Of a stretch of DNA of 39,512 nucleotides, positions 26,061 through 34,029 are shown in pieces. Below the pieces are notes generated by a model. That model ran no database searches. It saw only the letters and a program-made list of their open reading frames with translations, and was not told the DNA's origin. The stretch is from an uncultured Subdoligranulum sp. (GTDB lineage: Bacteria; Bacillota; Clostridia; Oscillospirales; Ruminococcaceae): assembly GCA_945830575.1 (NCBI GenBank), contig CALZZE010000024.1, forward strand, positions 1 through 39,512, read 5' to 3'. Position numbers and translations under genes: made by a program. Every line of letters begins with the position of its first letter. Position 1 is the stretch's first letter.

Positions 26061-26992
26061 CAGTCCTGATTTTTCAGCTTGTCCGCCAGCCGGGCGGCCT
26101 TCTGTTTGGCCTCGCGGGCGCGGGCGCGCAGGGCGTCCACCGCCTCGCTGTGCTCCAGACTCTGCATGTCCGGGAAGGCCCGCAGCAGACGCCGCATGCC
26201 GGAACGGTCGCGGGTCATGGCGTCCAGCTTGTCCCGCAGGGTGCCGGCGTGTTCCCGCACCTCGTTCATCTGGGCGCGCCATTCCTCCACGTTGTCGCGG
26301 CTCTCCATGGCGGCCAGCGTCAGCTGGAGCTTCTGCTCGTCCAGCAGCGTGTCGGCGGTCATGGCGTTGGTGCCGATGACCTCGGTGAGCCGGTCACTGG
26401 TGCGGCGCAGTGCGGCGCGCATCTCGTCGATTTCCGTCAGGTACCGATTCAGGCCAACGGCCGCCGCGGCGGACAGCGCCACGTCCACCCCGAACACCAC
26501 CAGCAGCACCGCGTCCACGATCAGCAGCGGCACGCCGGGCAGCGGCATGGACAGCCCCGCCACCAGCGGATGCACCACCTTGACCATCAGCACACTGCCA
26601 AGCCCCCACAACAGCGAAAACTGCGGGCAGATGTAGCCGCCCAGATTGAACCGATACATGGAGTAATCCCACCAGCGGGTGTGGAACAGCTTGAACAACA
26701 CCCAGCCGCCCACCAGCTCGATGAGGGTGGTAATAAACATGCCTACGAAAAATACCAGCACCGTGTTGGCGCCCTCGCCGGTCTGCTCCGGCTTGGGCAG
26801 CAGCTGCATGGCGGACACCAGCGCCACCATGCCGAAGCCGTAAATGGGGCAGATCGGCCCGTTGAGAAAGCCCCGGTTCACCAGCTGGCGGGTGGTGACG
26901 GCCGCAAAGGCCACCTCCACGCCCCAGCCCACACAGCCGTACACAAAGAAATACAGCACCACGCGGGCCAGCAGCAGTACAGTCTCATTCAT
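26060..26992 (-). CDS. CmpB-like putative transporter-permease membrane protein with coiled coil
   Basis: The 310-residue protein has about five membrane helices (about 8-180) with the family signature VNRGFLNGPICPIYGFG and DYSMYRFNLGGYICPQFSLLWG, typical of the uncharacterised 'ABC_trans_CmpB' family. A cytoplasmic coiled-coil tail (about 185-310) rich in Arg, Glu and Ala follows. No ATPase gene accompanies it, so a transport role is unproven. The ATG at 26992 lies inside the end of trmB (eight-base overlap) and follows AGGAGG, so it is translationally coupled to trmB. Confidence 0.85.
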   Translation of the reverse strand: MNETVLLLARVVLYFFVYGCVGWGVEVAFAAVTTRQLVNRGFLNGPICPIYGFGMVALVSAMQLLPKPEQTGEGANTVLVFFVGMFITTLIELVGGWVLFKLFHTRWWDYSMYRFNLGGYICPQFSLLWGLGSVLMVKVVHPLVAGLSMPLPGVPLLIVDAVLLVVFGVDVALSAAAAVGLNRYLTEIDEMRAALRRTSDRLTEVIGTNAMTADTLLDEQKLQLTLAAMESRDNVEEWRAQMNEVREHAGTLRDKLDAMTRDRSGMRRLLRAFPDMQSLEHSEAVDALRARAREAKQKAARLADKLKNQD

Positions 26993-27713
26993 CGTCCGAA
27001 TCCTCCTGCGGGGCGCGGCGCTTCGGCTCCACCCAAGTCACCGTGCTGTCGGGGCCTTTGCGGGCGATCAGCGCCTTGATGGGGATGCCCTGCTCGCTGA
27101 ACATGCCCTCATGCTCGGTGCGCAGGTTCCAATCCGGCTCCTCGGCGTGCAGGTCAAAGGTCTGCCAGGTAATTTCAAAGCCCGCCGCTGGGAAATAGCC
27201 CAGGCTGTCCCGGAACAGGTCGTCATCATCGGTCTTGAAGTAAATTTCCGCGCCCTCGTCCATCAGACGGCGGTACTGGAGCAGCTGCCGGGGATGGGTC
27301 AGCCGGTGCTTGTTGGAGCCGGCGTTTTTGCTCCAAGGGTTGCAGAAATTGATGTAAATACGCGAAACCTTGTCCTCCGGCGCAAAGCAGGGGGTCATCC
27401 GCTCAATGTCCAGACTGGCAATGAGCACGTTGTCCGGCGCAAGGTTTTTGGCGGCGTAGGCGGCCTCCACCTTGCGCTTGGCCAGAATCAGCACCTTGTC
27501 GGTGATGTCGATGCCCAGATAGTTGACGTCCGGATGGGCCGGGGCCAGCTGGGCCAGAAAGCCACCCTTGCCGCAGCCCAGCTCCAGATGCCAGGGCTGC
27601 TCCGGGCGGGCGTACAGGCTGTGCCACTCCCCCGCGTGGGTGAGCGGCTCATGCACATGGAAATCGCAGGCCAGCAGCTCCGGCCGGGCGTAGGGCTTGA
27701 AACGCATTCGCAT
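26985..27713 (-). CDS. trmB: tRNA (guanine-N7-)-methyltransferase
   Basis: This enzyme methylates G46 in the variable loop of tRNAs using S-adenosylmethionine. The 242-residue product has the SAM motif LELGCGKGGFLAQLA (about 43-57), GIDITDK, INFCNPWSKNAGSNKHRL, where the conserved PDPWPK-type motif is NPWSK, and FKTDDDDLF. Its acidic C-terminus (SDDE) overlaps the next gene. It is in an operon with AlaX upstream, so two tRNA-related genes travel together. Confidence 0.93.
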   Translation of the reverse strand: MRMRFKPYARPELLACDFHVHEPLTHAGEWHSLYARPEQPWHLELGCGKGGFLAQLAPAHPDVNYLGIDITDKVLILAKRKVEAAYAAKNLAPDNVLIASLDIERMTPCFAPEDKVSRIYINFCNPWSKNAGSNKHRLTHPRQLLQYRRLMDEGAEIYFKTDDDDLFRDSLGYFPAAGFEITWQTFDLHAEEPDWNLRTEHEGMFSEQGIPIKALIARKGPDSTVTWVEPKRRAPQEDSDDE

Positions 27714-27758
27714 AAAAATACCTCGCTGTTTGGTTCAGAATCAGGATGCTGTCGTCCT

Positions 27759-27797
27759 TCAATTCCTAATTCCTAACTCCTAATTCCTAATTCTTCT
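27759..27797. repeat. Heptamer repeat tract (AATTCCT)n spanning the alaX 3' end
   Basis: AATTCCT/AACTCCT units are repeated about five times. On the minus strand they form the last codons and stop of the AlaX gene (…LGIRS). A GAATCAGGA segment (27739-27747) lies beside it, as in the tract at 9551-9607. Confidence 0.6.
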
Positions 27798-28903
27798 TCC
27801 AGTTTCTTCAGTCCGGGCAGTGCCGCAAAGCTGCCCTGACAGAAGTTCGGTTTGCCGCCGCCGCGGCCTTCAAAGGCGGCGTTCAGTGTGCGGCACAGCG
27901 CCTGCACGTTGTCCCCCGCCAGCGCGTAGCGGCCCTCGGGGCTGACGCACAGCGCCGGGCTTGCGCCCGCAGCGGCACAGGCCACCGCAATTTTGCGCAG
28001 ACCGTCGCCGTCCGCGCCCTCCGCCAGCTTCACGCAGGGTCTCCCCGGCGTCACAGAGGCCGCCATGGCCGCCGCCAGCGCATTCTGCAGCGCCGCCAGC
28101 CGCATTTTATCACAGCTTTGCGCCGTTTGCAAGTGCTCCACCGCCGGGGTCAGCCTGCCGGGCGCGGCGCTGAGCAGCCGTCCCGCCGCTGTGGCGTCCT
28201 CCCAGCCCTCCGCCACGGCGCGCCACGCCCGTGCGCCGCACACCACCGCCAGCCGCACGCCGCCCTTGTAATTCTGCGCCGACAAAATCTTGATAGCCCC
28301 CACCTGCCCGGTGGTGCGCAGATGGGTGCCGCAGCAGGCACAGACGTCGCCGCCCGCCTCCACGATGCGCACCGGGCCTTCCAGTTCCTTCTTGCTGCGG
28401 TAGTCCAGCCCCTCCAGCGTTTCCGGCACATGGCACCGCACCGGGGTGTCGGCCCGCACCGCCTCGTTGGCAAGACGCTCCGCCTCGCTCAGCTGGGCGG
28501 CGGTGAGCGGCAGGCTCATGTCCATGCGCACCGCCTCCTCACCGATGTGGAACCCCACATTCTCCGCGCCGTACAGCCGGTGCAGCATCCCGCTTAAAAT
28601 ATGCTCGCCGGTGTGCTGCTCCATGTGGTCCAGCCGGCGGGGCCAGTCCACCGCGCCCTCCACGGTGCCGGTGAGCGGTGCATCGGTGAGATGCACGATG
28701 ACCCCGTCCCGCAAATGCACCTCCCGCACCGCCGCGCCGCCCAGCGTGCCGGTGTCACAGGGCTGACCGCCGCCCTCGGGATAGAACGCGGTGGCGTCCA
28801 GCACCACCGCCCAGCCGCCCTTGCAGGGCTGGCAGTCCACCACCTGAGCGGAAAAATTTTGCAGAAATGCATCTTCTTCATACAATTTTTGCGTTGAAGG
28901 CAT
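27773..28903 (-). CDS. Alanyl-tRNA editing protein (AlaX-type, long form)
   Basis: This trans-editing factor is predicted to hydrolyse mischarged Ser- or Gly-tRNA(Ala). The 376-residue product has the N-terminal barrel (FYPEGGGQPCDTG), zinc ligands HTGEH (H97, H101) and CGTH (C191, H194), and a C-terminal DHHA1-like part with GGGKPNFCQG. ATG at 28903 is used; longer upstream frames run through the divergent promoter region. The last seven codons and the stop lie in a heptamer repeat, so the natural C-terminus may have been replaced. Confidence 0.9.
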   Translation of the reverse strand: MPSTQKLYEEDAFLQNFSAQVVDCQPCKGGWAVVLDATAFYPEGGGQPCDTGTLGGAAVREVHLRDGVIVHLTDAPLTGTVEGAVDWPRRLDHMEQHTGEHILSGMLHRLYGAENVGFHIGEEAVRMDMSLPLTAAQLSEAERLANEAVRADTPVRCHVPETLEGLDYRSKKELEGPVRIVEAGGDVCACCGTHLRTTGQVGAIKILSAQNYKGGVRLAVVCGARAWRAVAEGWEDATAAGRLLSAAPGRLTPAVEHLQTAQSCDKMRLAALQNALAAAMAASVTPGRPCVKLAEGADGDGLRKIAVACAAAGASPALCVSPEGRYALAGDNVQALCRTLNAAFEGRGGGKPNFCQGSFAALPGLKKLEEELGIRS

Positions 28904-28954
28904 AAAATCACCCACTTTTTTCTCAATAAAATGTATTATATCATAAAACAGGTC

Positions 28955-28983
28955 TGGAAAAAAGACAGGAAATACGATATAAT
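28955..28983 (+). promoter_or_regulatory. Promoter of the lipoprotein-malQ operon
   Basis: TGGAAA (28955-28960) and TATAAT (28978-28983) have a 17-base spacer. A divergent TATAAT on the minus strand (28935-28940) probably serves alaX. Confidence 0.6.
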
Positions 28984-29012
28984 AAAGAATCATGTAAGTT
29001 GAGGTAGTTCCC

Positions 29013-30227
29013 ATGAAACAAATTTTGCCGCTGATGGCCGCGCTGTGTCTGCTGACCGGCTGCGCCGCGCAGAGCGCGCCCAGCGTTCCCGCCTCCACCG
29101 CGCCGCCGCCCACCGCCGCGCCGCAGACGCTGACGGTGTACGCGGACGCCGCCGCTTTGCCCGCCCTGCAGGCCTATGCGGACGCCCGTGGCGTGACGCT
29201 GACCACCACACAGGACGCCGAAAGCGCCGACCTTGCGGTGCTGGACGCGCCGCCCGCCGGGGAGGGCTGGCGTGACCTTTTGGGGGACGAGCTGCTCAGC
29301 GCCGCCGCCAGCCGGGCGGGCGTGACCGAAGGCCCCTGCTATGCCCTGCCGCTGGGCGATACACTGTACGCCTACTGGGCGGACGGGGCGGCGCTCACCG
29401 CACTGCTGGGGGACAATGCTGTCACCGACCTGCAAAACGCCAGCTGGGAGGAATGGCAGGCGTTTGCCGAGGCCTTCACCGACTGGGTGCAGGACCCGGG
29501 CGCTACCAAGGTGACGCTTTCCGGCGCGGTACATTCCCTGCCGGAGACCATGCCGGAGGGTCTGACGCTGGACGGCCTGTTTTCCGCGCCGGACTTTGAC
29601 ACGGCGCTGTACACCCCCGCCCTGCTGGCGGCGGGCAGCGCCCCCACCGCTGAGACGCTGGCCGGGCCGCTGAACGGGCTGTGCAGCGCGCTGATGTTGG
29701 AGGCGGACAACACCGGCAGCACGCCGCTGTTCTGCCGCTCCACGCTGAGCGCTCTGGCGGCGGAGAGGGGCGCGGAGGGCTGCGAGGGTCTTGCGGCGGT
29801 GCCTGTCAAGACCGATCTGGTGGACAGCGACCTGTCCACCGAGGAATACAATCTGACCGGGCTTCTGAATTACCCCGTTCTGGGCTGCGCCGGGTGGCTG
29901 GCCGTGCCGGACGCCGCCGATGAGGCGGGCGCCAAGGCAGCCGCCAGCGCCATTTTATGGCTGTACAGCAGCGGCGAGGGGGAAAAAACCCTGACCGAAA
30001 CACTCTGTCTGGTGACCCCGTGGGACACCGCCTCGGATAAGACCGCGCCGGGCAAGCAGCAGATCGAACAGGTGGGTGCCGGCATCCTGCCCGCCCCGCC
30101 GGTGGACGGCGCAGCGGCCGCGGCGCTGCGTCAGGCCGAGACCGCCCTGCAAACGGCGGAAAAGCGCACCAAGTCCGACCGCACCGCTTTTGTGGAGGCC
30201 GCCGCGGCGGCTTTGGCTGAGGAATAA
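29013..30227 (+). CDS. Solute-binding-type lipoprotein, orphan
   Basis: The 404-residue protein has a lipoprotein signal (lipobox LLTGC, Cys17), a Pro/Ala/Thr linker, then a mixed alpha-beta body with Trp/Leu-rich helices and ILWLYSSGEGEKTLTE near the C-terminus, resembling sugar-binding (family 1) receptors. No permease or ATPase gene is adjacent, so it would need to use a distant transporter or act otherwise. It sits 30 bases before malQ, which suggests a link with maltodextrin. Family assignment is by overall appearance, not a decisive motif. Confidence 0.65.
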   Translation: MKQILPLMAALCLLTGCAAQSAPSVPASTAPPPTAAPQTLTVYADAAALPALQAYADARGVTLTTTQDAESADLAVLDAPPAGEGWRDLLGDELLSAAASRAGVTEGPCYALPLGDTLYAYWADGAALTALLGDNAVTDLQNASWEEWQAFAEAFTDWVQDPGATKVTLSGAVHSLPETMPEGLTLDGLFSAPDFDTALYTPALLAAGSAPTAETLAGPLNGLCSALMLEADNTGSTPLFCRSTLSALAAERGAEGCEGLAAVPVKTDLVDSDLSTEEYNLTGLLNYPVLGCAGWLAVPDAADEAGAKAAASAILWLYSSGEGEKTLTETLCLVTPWDTASDKTAPGKQQIEQVGAGILPAPPVDGAAAAALRQAETALQTAEKRTKSDRTAFVEAAAAALAEE

Positions 30228-30257
30228 CCACCGTAATGGTGTTAAAGGAGAAATGTT

Positions 30258-31814
30258 ATGGAGTTCAAGCGCAGCAGCGGCATTTTGATGCCCATTTCCA
30301 GCCTGCCGGGCGGCTACGGCATCGGTTCACTCGGCGCGCCTGCCAGACAGTTTGTGGACTTTCTGGCGGCGGCGGGGCAGAGCATCTGGCAGATTCTGCC
30401 GGTGGCCCCCACCGGCTACGCCGACAGTCCCTACCAGAGCTGTTCCGCCTTTGCGGGCAACCCCTATTTCATCGATTTGGATTTGCTGGCGGCGGACGGG
30501 CTTTTGAAAAAGTCCGATTACGCCGCACTGGACTGGGGCGGCGACCCCCACAAGGTGGACTACGGCACCATCTACAACCAGCGCTTTGCGGTGCTGCGCG
30601 TGGCCTATGAGAACTTTCTGAAACAGCGCCCTGTGCCGGGGTACGACACCCCCTACGGGGACGACTGGTATCGGTTCTGCTTTTTGTCTGACGCATGGCT
30701 GCCGGATTACTGCCTGTACATGGCCATCAAGCAGGAAAACGGCATGAAGGACTGGCAGCAGTGGCCGGAGGGGCTGCGCATGCGGGAGCCTGCCGCGCTG
30801 GAGGAGTTCCGCGCCGCCCACGCCGCCGATCTGGAATTCTGGGCCTTCCTGCAATACGAGTTCGACAAGCAGTGGCGCGCCCTGCACGCCTACGCCACCG
30901 AAAAGGGCGTGCAGATCATGGGCGACATTCCCATCTACGTGGCGGCGGATTCTGCCGACTTCTGGGCAGGCCGGGAGCTGTTCGAGACTGACGCGCAGGG
31001 TCATCCCCGCCGGGTGGCGGGCTGTCCGCCGGACTACTTTGCCGCGGACGGCCAGCTGTGGGGCAACCCGCTGTATGACTGGGAGTACCACCGGAACACC
31101 GGCTACGCCTGGTGGATCCGGCGCATCCGCCACGCGCTGTCCATCTACGACATTCTGCGCATCGACCACTTCCGCGGCTTTGACACCTACTGGGCCATCC
31201 CCTTCGGCGAGACAACGGCCCGCAGCGGCCGGTGGGAGGTCGGCCCCCGCATGGAGCTGTTCCGGGCGCTGCGCAACGCGCTGGGCGATCTGCCCATCGT
31301 GGCGGAGGACCTTGGCGAGATGTTCCCCTCGGTGCGGGAGCTGCTGGCCGCCAGCGGGTTCCCCGGCATGAAGGTGTTACAGTTTGCCATCACCGGCGAG
31401 GACAGCGTGGACCTGCCCCACAACTACCCCCGCAACTGCGTGGCGTATCCGGGCACCCACGACAACAACACGCTGAAGGGCTGGTTCGCCAAGGAGCTGA
31501 CCGCCGCGGGCCGCAAGCAGGCCACCGAGTATTTTGCGCTGACCAAAACCGAGGGCAATTTCCGGGGACTTTTGCGCGGCGTGCTGGCCAGTCCGGCGGC
31601 GCTGGCGGTGGTGCCCATGGCGGACTGGCTGGAAAAAGGCCCCGAAGCCCGCATGAACACCCCCGGCAAGGCAGACGGCAACTGGCAGTGGCGCGCTGAC
31701 GCCAAGGACTTCACCCCCGCGCTGACCGGGGAGATTCGGGAGTTGTGTGTGCGGTATTTCCGGGCAAAGCCGGTGAAAAAGGCCGCCAAAAAATCCGCCG
31801 GGAAAGCGGAGTAA
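30258..31814 (+). CDS. malQ: 4-alpha-glucanotransferase (amylomaltase, GH77)
   Basis: This enzyme transfers alpha-1,4-glucan segments in maltodextrin or glycogen metabolism. The 518-residue product shows the GH77 catalytic set: D303 in RIDHFRGFD, E350 in VAEDLG and D402 in GTHDNNT, plus the N-terminal GILMPISSLPGGYGIG and DSPYQSCSAFAGNP. Length is typical. The C-terminus ends in a lysine/alanine tail. AAAGGAG precedes the ATG. It shares a transcript with the lipoprotein upstream and probably the GGDEF-like gene downstream (33-base gap). Confidence 0.95.
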   Translation: MEFKRSSGILMPISSLPGGYGIGSLGAPARQFVDFLAAAGQSIWQILPVAPTGYADSPYQSCSAFAGNPYFIDLDLLAADGLLKKSDYAALDWGGDPHKVDYGTIYNQRFAVLRVAYENFLKQRPVPGYDTPYGDDWYRFCFLSDAWLPDYCLYMAIKQENGMKDWQQWPEGLRMREPAALEEFRAAHAADLEFWAFLQYEFDKQWRALHAYATEKGVQIMGDIPIYVAADSADFWAGRELFETDAQGHPRRVAGCPPDYFAADGQLWGNPLYDWEYHRNTGYAWWIRRIRHALSIYDILRIDHFRGFDTYWAIPFGETTARSGRWEVGPRMELFRALRNALGDLPIVAEDLGEMFPSVRELLAASGFPGMKVLQFAITGEDSVDLPHNYPRNCVAYPGTHDNNTLKGWFAKELTAAGRKQATEYFALTKTEGNFRGLLRGVLASPAALAVVPMADWLEKGPEARMNTPGKADGNWQWRADAKDFTPALTGEIRELCVRYFRAKPVKKAAKKSAGKAE

Positions 31815-31847
31815 ACCATTTGCATCTGGATTGGGGAGAGGGAAAGT

Positions 31848-32642
31848 ATGAAACAAGAGTACAACACCGAGGAATTGCTGGCGCAGATTGCCGCGCTGAA
31901 CAACCTGTTTGACGAGGTGCGGCTCATTGACCCGCAGACCGCCAGCGTGCTGGACCCGGTCACGTTACAGGCGGTGGGACAGGCGGACAACCTGCCCATC
32001 CCCGGGGAGGACGGCCGCGTGCTGCGGTATCTGGATGGCGAGGAGGATTTTGTGCTGTATCAGGCCATCACGCTGCGGATGCGTCCGCTGCTGCTGGCGG
32101 CCCGGTTCGCCTCCTACCGGCCCAGCTCCGGCGACCGCCGGGAGGCGCTGGCCCTTGACCGCACGCTGAGCCAGTGCCAGCAGGAGCTGGTGCGGGATTA
32201 CGTGACCGGCGCGTACAACCGGCGGTATCTGGACGAGGTGTTCCAGCCGCTGGCGGTGCAGAAGGCCGCCGAAGGCCCGGTGTGCGTGGTGCTGGTGCGG
32301 GTTAACGAGTACGGCGAGCTTTGCTCCAAGGAGAGCCGCGCCGCCGCCGACTGCTGCCTGAACACCGCCGCCGGCATTTTGCAGCTGGCCGTTGGCACCG
32401 ACGCCGAGCAGTGCGTGCTGGCCCGGCTGGAGGACGGCGTGTTTGCCGCCGCGGCCGTGGGCCGCACCGCCGCCGACCTGTCCGCCCTGCTGCGGGAGGC
32501 AATGGACTGCTCCCGCCGGGAGTTCAACCTGTCGCTGTCCCGCCGGGGGCATTTCACGGTGACGCTGGCCGGCGCGGACTGGGGCGAGACCGGCCGCTGG
32601 GATATGACGCTGTCGCTGGCCCAGCAGCGGCTGTTTGGTTAA
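31848..32642 (+). CDS. Degenerate GGDEF-domain protein
   Basis: The 264-residue cytoplasmic protein has an N-terminal region (1-110) that may be a sensory fold and a C-terminal domain starting DYVTGAYNRRYL (118-128), the usual entry of diguanylate cyclases (D-x-L-T-G-x-x-N-R-R). At the active-site turn, GGDEF is replaced by LARLEDGVFA (191-200), so it cannot be a standard cyclase. It could be a receptor or scaffold. The ribosome site GGGGAGAGGGAAA lies before the ATG. It ends directly before the terminator at 32661. Confidence 0.75.
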   Translation: MKQEYNTEELLAQIAALNNLFDEVRLIDPQTASVLDPVTLQAVGQADNLPIPGEDGRVLRYLDGEEDFVLYQAITLRMRPLLLAARFASYRPSSGDRREALALDRTLSQCQQELVRDYVTGAYNRRYLDEVFQPLAVQKAAEGPVCVVLVRVNEYGELCSKESRAAADCCLNTAAGILQLAVGTDAEQCVLARLEDGVFAAAAVGRTAADLSALLREAMDCSRREFNLSLSRRGHFTVTLAGADWGETGRWDMTLSLAQQRLFG

Positions 32643-32660
32643 GCTTTCACGAATAAAAGA

Positions 32661-32714
32661 CCTCCCTGCGGGTATACTGTGCTTGTACACATTACGCCGC
32701 AGGGAGGTTTTTTC
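32661..32714 (+). terminator. Terminator whose 3' arm is the ribosome site of the next gene
   Basis: CCTCCCTGCGG (32661-32671) and CCGCAGGGAGG (32697-32707) pair over 11 bases around a 25-base loop, and six T follow (32708-32713). The GGGAGG of the 3' arm is the Shine-Dalgarno site for the ATG at 32716. The loop contains TATACT (32673-32678), a possible -10 without a good -35. Confidence 0.75.
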
Positions 32715-32715
32715 T

Positions 32716-33150
32716 ATGCAGGAAACAGACAACGAAAAAATGCTGCAGGAGATCGTTCAAAACACCGAGATGGGCAAAAACACGCTGGATGAGCTGATGG
32801 GTCTGACCCACGACCAGCGGCTGAAGGACGAGATGCTGCGCCAGAAACGGGAGTACCGCCGCCTGAACCAGCAGGCCCACACCGCGCTGGACGCCATCGG
32901 CGCCGAGGCCAAAGGGCAGAGCGCCGCCGCCCGCATGAGCGTGAGCATGGGCATCCGCACCCGCACCATGCTGGACAAGTCCACCCGCAACCTTGCCACC
33001 ATGCTGGCGGAGGGCAGCGGACAGGGCGTGATGGACTGCAAGCGGGCCGAGACGGATTACCCGCAGGCCTCCCCGGGGGCGCAGAAGCTCAATCAGGAAT
33101 TGTGCGACTTCCAGACCCAGGCGGAGCAGACCTGGAGGGAGTTCCTTTAA
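32716..33150 (+). CDS. Small helical protein of unknown function
   Basis: I do not recognise this 144-residue protein. It is almost wholly helical and charged, with heptad-like stretches (about 1-50 and 115-144) and a Met/Arg-rich middle (ARMSVSMGIRTRTM). It has no signal peptide or membrane segment. A helical bundle of ferritin-like type is possible but unproven. ATG at 32716 has GGGAGG eight bases upstream; frames that run further upstream pass through the terminator hairpin. A strong terminator follows at 33157. Confidence 0.7.
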   Translation: MQETDNEKMLQEIVQNTEMGKNTLDELMGLTHDQRLKDEMLRQKREYRRLNQQAHTALDAIGAEAKGQSAAARMSVSMGIRTRTMLDKSTRNLATMLAEGSGQGVMDCKRAETDYPQASPGAQKLNQELCDFQTQAEQTWREFL

Positions 33151-33156
33151 CCAAAA

Positions 33157-33184
33157 CGCCCCCGCGCCATACGGCGCGGGGGCG
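33157..33184. terminator. Bidirectional terminator before the FHA operon's end
   Basis: CGCCCCCGCGCC (33157-33168), loop ATAC, GGCGCGGGGGCG (33173-33184): a perfect 12-pair stem. The minus-strand tail GTTTTGG ends the leftward FHA operon. Confidence 0.85.
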
Positions 33185-33195
33185 TCCTGATTTCC

Positions 33196-34029
33196 TTACG
33201 CTTTTCTGCGGTTGAAGGCGATTTGCAGCACCAGCCATGCGGCCACGATGCACACCACCGAGATGAGCGCCATCATCTGCCAGCTGTGCAGCAGATTGGG
33301 GATGGTGGCCTCGTACATGGGGCCGTCCAGCCCGGCCTTGAGCCATGCAAGGCGGCTGTTCAGGTCGGTGGAGGCGCCCAGCGCGCCCATGCCCCACCGG
33401 CAGACGATGATGGAGCTGATGTAGTTCATGGCGCCGCTGAGGCTGAACATGACGCCGCTGAACACCACCTGCCCGATCATGAGCACCAGCACCAGCAGGA
33501 TGGCGCTCTCGCTGCTTTTCAGCGAGGCGGACACCAGCAGGCCGATGGCCGAGGAGGCGAACATCATGAGCAGGATGGAAATGAAAATTTCCACGTTGGT
33601 GTCCAACAGCAGATGGTTCTGGGGGATGATGATGATGTTCACGAAGCCCAGCGCCAGGATCCCGGCCTGCACCACCTCCACCATCAGCAGCACGAACGCC
33701 TTGGACAGCACCACCGCCAGCAGGCTGACACCCACCGAGGCCTCCCGGAAAATGATTTCCCGCTCTTTGCAAATCTCCCGGTAGGAGTTCAGCGTGCCCA
33801 TGAAGGCGCAGATGGCGCTTAAAATAAACAGAATGGTGCGGCTGCCCACGTTGACCAGATTGGAGGTAAAGCACCCCGGCTCGCCCACCAGCTTGATGAC
33901 CACCACCATCAGCGGGGCCTGCAGAATCAGGCTGGCCAGCACCAGCTTGTCGTTGAGGATGAGCCGGAAGTTGCGCTGGATGAGCACCCCCAGCTGCCGC
34001 AGGAATTTCATGAATTTCACTGGCTGCAT
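33196..34029 (-). CDS. ABC-2 type transporter permease
   Basis: The 277-residue membrane protein has six hydrophobic segments (about 28-48, 65-85, 105-135, 147-167, 177-205 and 249-268) in the ABC-2 pattern. It is the membrane half of an exporter whose ATPase is the FHA-FHA-ABC protein encoded just upstream, with a 13-base overlap. It is the last gene of the five-gene operon. In mycobacterial Rv1747 the same parts are fused in one polypeptide; here they are split. The substrate is unknown, with lipids or glycolipids as candidates. Confidence 0.88.
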   Translation of the reverse strand: MQPVKFMKFLRQLGVLIQRNFRLILNDKLVLASLILQAPLMVVVIKLVGEPGCFTSNLVNVGSRTILFILSAICAFMGTLNSYREICKEREIIFREASVGVSLLAVVLSKAFVLLMVEVVQAGILALGFVNIIIIPQNHLLLDTNVEIFISILLMMFASSAIGLLVSASLKSSESAILLVLVLMIGQVVFSGVMFSLSGAMNYISSIIVCRWGMGALGASTDLNSRLAWLKAGLDGPMYEATIPNLLHSWQMMALISVVCIVAAWLVLQIAFNRRKA

